Assembly (NCBI RefSeq): GCF_050864855.1
Contig: NZ_JBOZWW010000056.1
Span: forward strand, 1-64,000
Length of the DNA: 64,000 nucleotides
From: Cardinium hertigii_C
GTDB lineage: Bacteria; Bacteroidota; Bacteroidia; Cytophagales; Amoebophilaceae
Direction of reading: 5' to 3'
Made by a program: the position numbers and the translations under genes. A model generated the notes under the pieces. It did not search any database, was not told the origin of the DNA, and worked only from the letters and a program-made list of their open reading frames with translations. Below, piece after piece: positions 61,278-64,000 of the stretch. Within the stretch, counting starts at the first letter, position 1, and every line of letters starts with the position of its first letter.

Positions 61278-61757
61278 ATGTTTAATAACAAAATAAAACA
61301 GACAAACCCTGTAACGATTAGTAACATTATAGGGCAAGGTTCGCATTTAGAAGGAAATATACACACTACAGGTAATTTGCGCATAGAGGGTAAGGTAACG
61401 GGTGGTATCAAGGCAAAAGCAAAAGTCGTTTTGAGCCATACCGCTCAGATAGAAGGCAACATTGTAGCACAAAATGCTGAAATCGGTGGGGAGGTAAAAG
61501 GAAGCATAGAAGTTATAGAATTACTTGTACTCAAATCAACTGCAATGGTATGGGGCGATATCATTACTAGCAAACTAGTGTTTGAAGAAGGGGCTTGTTT
61601 TGATGGAAAATGTAAAATGGGCAAGGAGCATAAGGTTTCCCCTCTGGCCGCTGCTACTGAAGCGAGTCTATCTCCTAAAGCTAAAACAGTTGAATATATC
61701 CGCAACCACCCAGAAAAGTTAAAATCACCTAACCCTTCTAATCCATCTATAAAATAG
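61278..61757 (+). CDS. Bactofilin (polymer-forming cytoskeletal protein)
   Basis: A 159-aa DUF583 protein that polymerises into filaments beneath the membrane. The beta-helix repeats are visible: GSHLEGNIHTTGNLRIEGKV, TAQIEGNIVAQNAEIGGEVK, STAMVWGDIITSKLVFEEGA, then FDGKCKMG. Flexible N- and C-terminal tails flank the core, as is typical. Translational proximity to the M23 peptidase (4 bp) suggests it positions that enzyme. Confidence 0.95.
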   Translation: MFNNKIKQTNPVTISNIIGQGSHLEGNIHTTGNLRIEGKVTGGIKAKAKVVLSHTAQIEGNIVAQNAEIGGEVKGSIEVIELLVLKSTAMVWGDIITSKLVFEEGACFDGKCKMGKEHKVSPLAAATEASLSPKAKTVEYIRNHPEKLKSPNPSNPSIK

Positions 61758-61765
61758 ATATACAT

Positions 61766-62974
61766 ATGCATATAGCGCCAAAAATACGAGGATACATATG
61801 CACTACGGCTCATCCAGCAGGTTGTATCCAAAATGTAAAGCAACAAATCCAATATGTATCCAATCAGCCTTCAATTGCATCAGGTCCTAAAAAAGTATTA
61901 ATTATAGGTGCCTCTACGGGTTATGGGTTAGCGAGTAGGATAGTAGCAGCGTTTGGTGCCAAAGCGCAAACTATAGGTGTTTTTCTTGAGCGAGCAGCTG
62001 ATGACAAGCGTACTGCCTCTGCTGGTTGGTACCATACAGCGGCTTTTGAACAAGCTGCACACCAAGCGGGAATTTATGCTAAAAGTATTAATGGTGATGC
62101 TTTTTCAGATGCCATAAAACAAGAAACCATTGCTTTAATCAAAAAGGATTGGGGTGGTGCGGTAGATTTGGTAATCTATAGTCTAGCATCTCCACGTCGT
62201 ACCCATCCCCAAACGGGTGTATCTTTTAAATCGTGTTTAAAACCTATCGGGGAGCCTTATCGCAACCAAACGATGGATATGATAAGTGGCCGTCTCTCAG
62301 ATGTTTGCATTGAGCCTGCAACGCCCAAAGAAGTAGCAGATACGGTTGCTGTAATGGGAGGTGAAGACTGGATGATGTGGATAGAAGCTTTATTAGCGGA
62401 AAAGTTATTGGCTAAAGGCGTACAAACAATGGCTTATTCTTACATAGGTCCTAAGCTAACCGATCGAATGTATTCAAAAGGAACGATCGGAATGGCAAAA
62501 AAAGATTTGGTAGCAACGGGCAAAATACTACAACATCGGCTTCGTCCTATAGATGGACAGGCTGTCATTGCTGTAAATAAAGCAGTGGTCACACAAGCGA
62601 GTGCAGCTATACCAGTGGTACCGCTTTATATTTCATTGGTCTACAAGATTATGAAAGAAAAACAACTACACGAGGGGTGTATAGAACAAATGTACAGGTT
62701 ATATGCAGATCGCTTGTATAGAACAGATCGAAAAATATTGGTAGATGCGCAAGGGCTGATTCGTATAGATGATTGGGAAATGCGGGAAGATGTGCAACAA
62801 GCGGTTGCTGCACTTTGGTCAAAGGTAGACGAAGGAAATCTAGCCACTGTTACGGATTGGGTAGGATGCCGCCATGAATTTCATAAGCTATTCGGTTTTG
62901 AAGTAGAAGGGGTTGATTACAGCCTACCTCAGGTGGCAGCGCTTCCCATACCTTCTTTAAATCTACCTATATAA
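61766..62974 (+). CDS. fabV: Enoyl-ACP/trans-2-enoyl-CoA reductase (NADH)
   Basis: A 402-aa FabV-type reductase for the last step of fatty-acid elongation. It has the FabV N-terminus (PKIRGYICTTAHPAGC), the nucleotide-binding loop IIGASTGYGLASR near residue 50, SLASPRRTHP, and the catalytic Tyr-x8-Lys region YIGPKLTDRMYSKGTIGMAK near residue 225. The end motif EVEGVDYSLPQV is conserved. FabV is insensitive to triclosan in characterised members. The gene follows bactofilin by 8 bp, in the same direction. Confidence 0.96.
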   Translation: MHIAPKIRGYICTTAHPAGCIQNVKQQIQYVSNQPSIASGPKKVLIIGASTGYGLASRIVAAFGAKAQTIGVFLERAADDKRTASAGWYHTAAFEQAAHQAGIYAKSINGDAFSDAIKQETIALIKKDWGGAVDLVIYSLASPRRTHPQTGVSFKSCLKPIGEPYRNQTMDMISGRLSDVCIEPATPKEVADTVAVMGGEDWMMWIEALLAEKLLAKGVQTMAYSYIGPKLTDRMYSKGTIGMAKKDLVATGKILQHRLRPIDGQAVIAVNKAVVTQASAAIPVVPLYISLVYKIMKEKQLHEGCIEQMYRLYADRLYRTDRKILVDAQGLIRIDDWEMREDVQQAVAALWSKVDEGNLATVTDWVGCRHEFHKLFGFEVEGVDYSLPQVAALPIPSLNLPI

Positions 62975-63461
62975 ATTTTGAGAATTGTAAAGGAAAGCTA
63001 GGTGGGTGTCTATGTATGCTATCCACGTTTGTTGCTACTTAAGACCAAAAAAGCCATTGCCTACTGCATCGACAACCTCTATACCATTTTTTCCTGCTGC
63101 CTGAATATTTTTTAACGTGCCTTTTAGATTTATTTTACTGATTTACAACACACTAAATAAGTTATTTTACTGGGAGGTTACTAAAAAAAGAAGTATTTTA
63201 GTTCTCATTATTAAGTATTTTATAATATAACAACCTGATAAACAATATATTGTATATAAATATATTGTTTATACAACTGTTTATAAATAATTTGATTAAA
63301 TATATTTTATAATTGATTATAAAGTTAAAAAATATTCTAATGCAGCGCTCACGTTAATTTACATAAAAGTTTTCTTTAATAACTGTGCATAGATCAATTT
63401 TTATTAAATTTTTTATATCTTATTAACAATTAATATTCAAGTTAGTTTTATACTACATATA
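62975..63461. other. AT-rich gap with a possible minus-strand gene remnant
   Basis: About 490 bp. On the minus strand, from about 63146 down to a TAG at 63035, a short open frame reads LKNIQAAGKNGIEVVDAVGN then GFFGLK; it has no start and is preceded by a stop. It looks like the C-terminal remnant of a coding sequence I cannot name. The remainder (63150-63450) is very A/T-rich with short palindromic runs of ATATATTGTTTAT type and no gene. Confidence 0.35.
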
Positions 63462-63917
63462 ATGCATACAACCAATGAAAAAGACCAATTTTGGCTTAGT
63501 ACGCCATTAGAGCAAATGACTCCAGCACAATGGGAATCCTTATGTGATGGATGTGGTAAATGTTGTTTGCTTAAAATAAAAGAAGCAGAAACGCAGCAGG
63601 TCCGTACTACAAAGATTTGTTGTCGGCTACTTAATACCCGCACTTGCCAATGTTCCAACTACCAAGAACGGTTTCGTTATGTAGATGATTGTATCAAGCT
63701 AAATCCTACAAATGTAAAGACCATTACTTGGCTACCCAAAAGTTGTGCCTATCGCCTTGTTAAAGAAAAAAAACCATTACCTGATTGGCATCCTTTAATG
63801 ACCAAAGATCTACAATCTACCATCAAAAGTGGCCATTCGGTTAAAAGCTTTGTAGTACATCCGGCATTGGTCAATAAGCCAATGGCAAATTATTTATTAG
63901 AAGAAAGCATCCACTAA
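63462..63917 (+). CDS. YcgN/YkgJ-type Cys-cluster protein (UPF0260-like)
   Basis: A 151-aa soluble protein. The N-terminal metal-binding signature CDGCGKCCLLK lies at residues 28-38, followed by KICCRLLNTRTCQCSNY near residue 52, and further Cys at DDC and KSCAY. The layout matches the UPF0260 (YcgN) branch of the zinc/iron-chelating CxxCxxCC family. The role is unknown. The gene is preceded by nearly 500 bp of non-coding DNA. Confidence 0.88.
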   Translation: MHTTNEKDQFWLSTPLEQMTPAQWESLCDGCGKCCLLKIKEAETQQVRTTKICCRLLNTRTCQCSNYQERFRYVDDCIKLNPTNVKTITWLPKSCAYRLVKEKKPLPDWHPLMTKDLQSTIKSGHSVKSFVVHPALVNKPMANYLLEESIH

Positions 63918-64000
63918 TAATAGCAAAAAAATATATTTGTTTTGCTAATAAAGAGCCAAAATAAAATAGAAAAAATGTAAAATGTACATAAATGTACTGA

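Noticed and set aside
1..64000. CRISPR array or restriction/toxin-type defence locus
   Set aside because: No regularly spaced direct repeats with unique spacers and no Cas, restriction or toxin-antitoxin motifs were found; the tandem repeats present are heptamers in a leader or coding repeats.

Overview
The window is an AT-rich stretch of a reduced Bacteroidota genome. It most resembles an intracellular symbiont of the Amoebophilaceae type (Candidatus Cardinium or Amoebophilus). This is inferred from gene content, not from a search. The grounds are: a Bacteroidota-type DUF6452-like/DUF6048 pair, bactofilin, FabV, BamA and TamB; a cdsA-psd pair; an ankyrin-repeat gene fragment; several insertion sequences and their debris; Thr/Ser-rich repeat lipoproteins; and housekeeping genes scattered out of their usual operons.

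Layout. 1-620: the end of an IS5-like element, then a 336-bp cassette with perfect 17-bp inverted ends and one 94-aa ORF. 717-5400: two tandem lspA genes, a lipoprotein/outer-membrane pair and an AAA ATPase with a signal-like N-terminus. 5.4-12.2 kb: uvrA, an MscS channel, a Cys/Met-metabolism PLP enzyme and engB. 12.2-17.0 kb: a MITE-like element and tamB. 17.2-21.4 kb: an accessory island with two paralogous repeat lipoproteins, a complete IS and a decapitated ankyrin gene. 21.4-24.6 kb: gltX, psd, cdsA. 24.9-32.2 kb: two very large tandem paralogues that join a Na+/solute symporter to a degenerate kinase-like region and a degenerate RelA/SpoT-type HD domain. 32.2-40.0 kb: murE, ftsI, an ftsL-like gene, an M32 carboxypeptidase and recG. 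40.0-41.8 kb: an AT-rich non-coding stretch with DnaA-box-like sites, a broken third copy of the lipoprotein family and an IS982 remnant. 41.8-46.2 kb: dnaX, dnaJ, grpE (with an unusual Cys-rich repeat extension) and an acyltransferase. 46.4-49.3 kb: tRNA-Asn, xerD, tRNA-Val, a small basic protein, a phosphopantetheinyl transferase and tsaE. 49.2-58.6 kb: a membrane-associated MutS-like ATPase, topA, bamA, queA and a small beta-barrel protein. 58.8-64 kb: yraN, tsaC/sua5, tRNA-Leu, tRNA-Val, an M23 peptidase, bactofilin, fabV and a YcgN-like protein.

How the genes fit together. Envelope construction dominates: lipoprotein maturation (lspA x2), outer-membrane assembly (bamA, tamB), murein and division (murE, ftsI, ftsL-like, M23, bactofilin) and phospholipids (cdsA, psd, an acyltransferase, fabV). 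Replication and repair are represented by dnaX, topA, recG, uvrA and xerD. tRNA modification is represented by tsaE, tsaC and queA, and protein folding by dnaJ and grpE. The most unusual items are the symporter/kinase-like/Rel-HD-like fusion pair, the 12-residue Cys repeats of GrpE, the signal-peptide-bearing MutS-like and AAA ATPases, the lipoprotein family with a heptamer repeat in front of one member, and the short inverted-repeat cassette.
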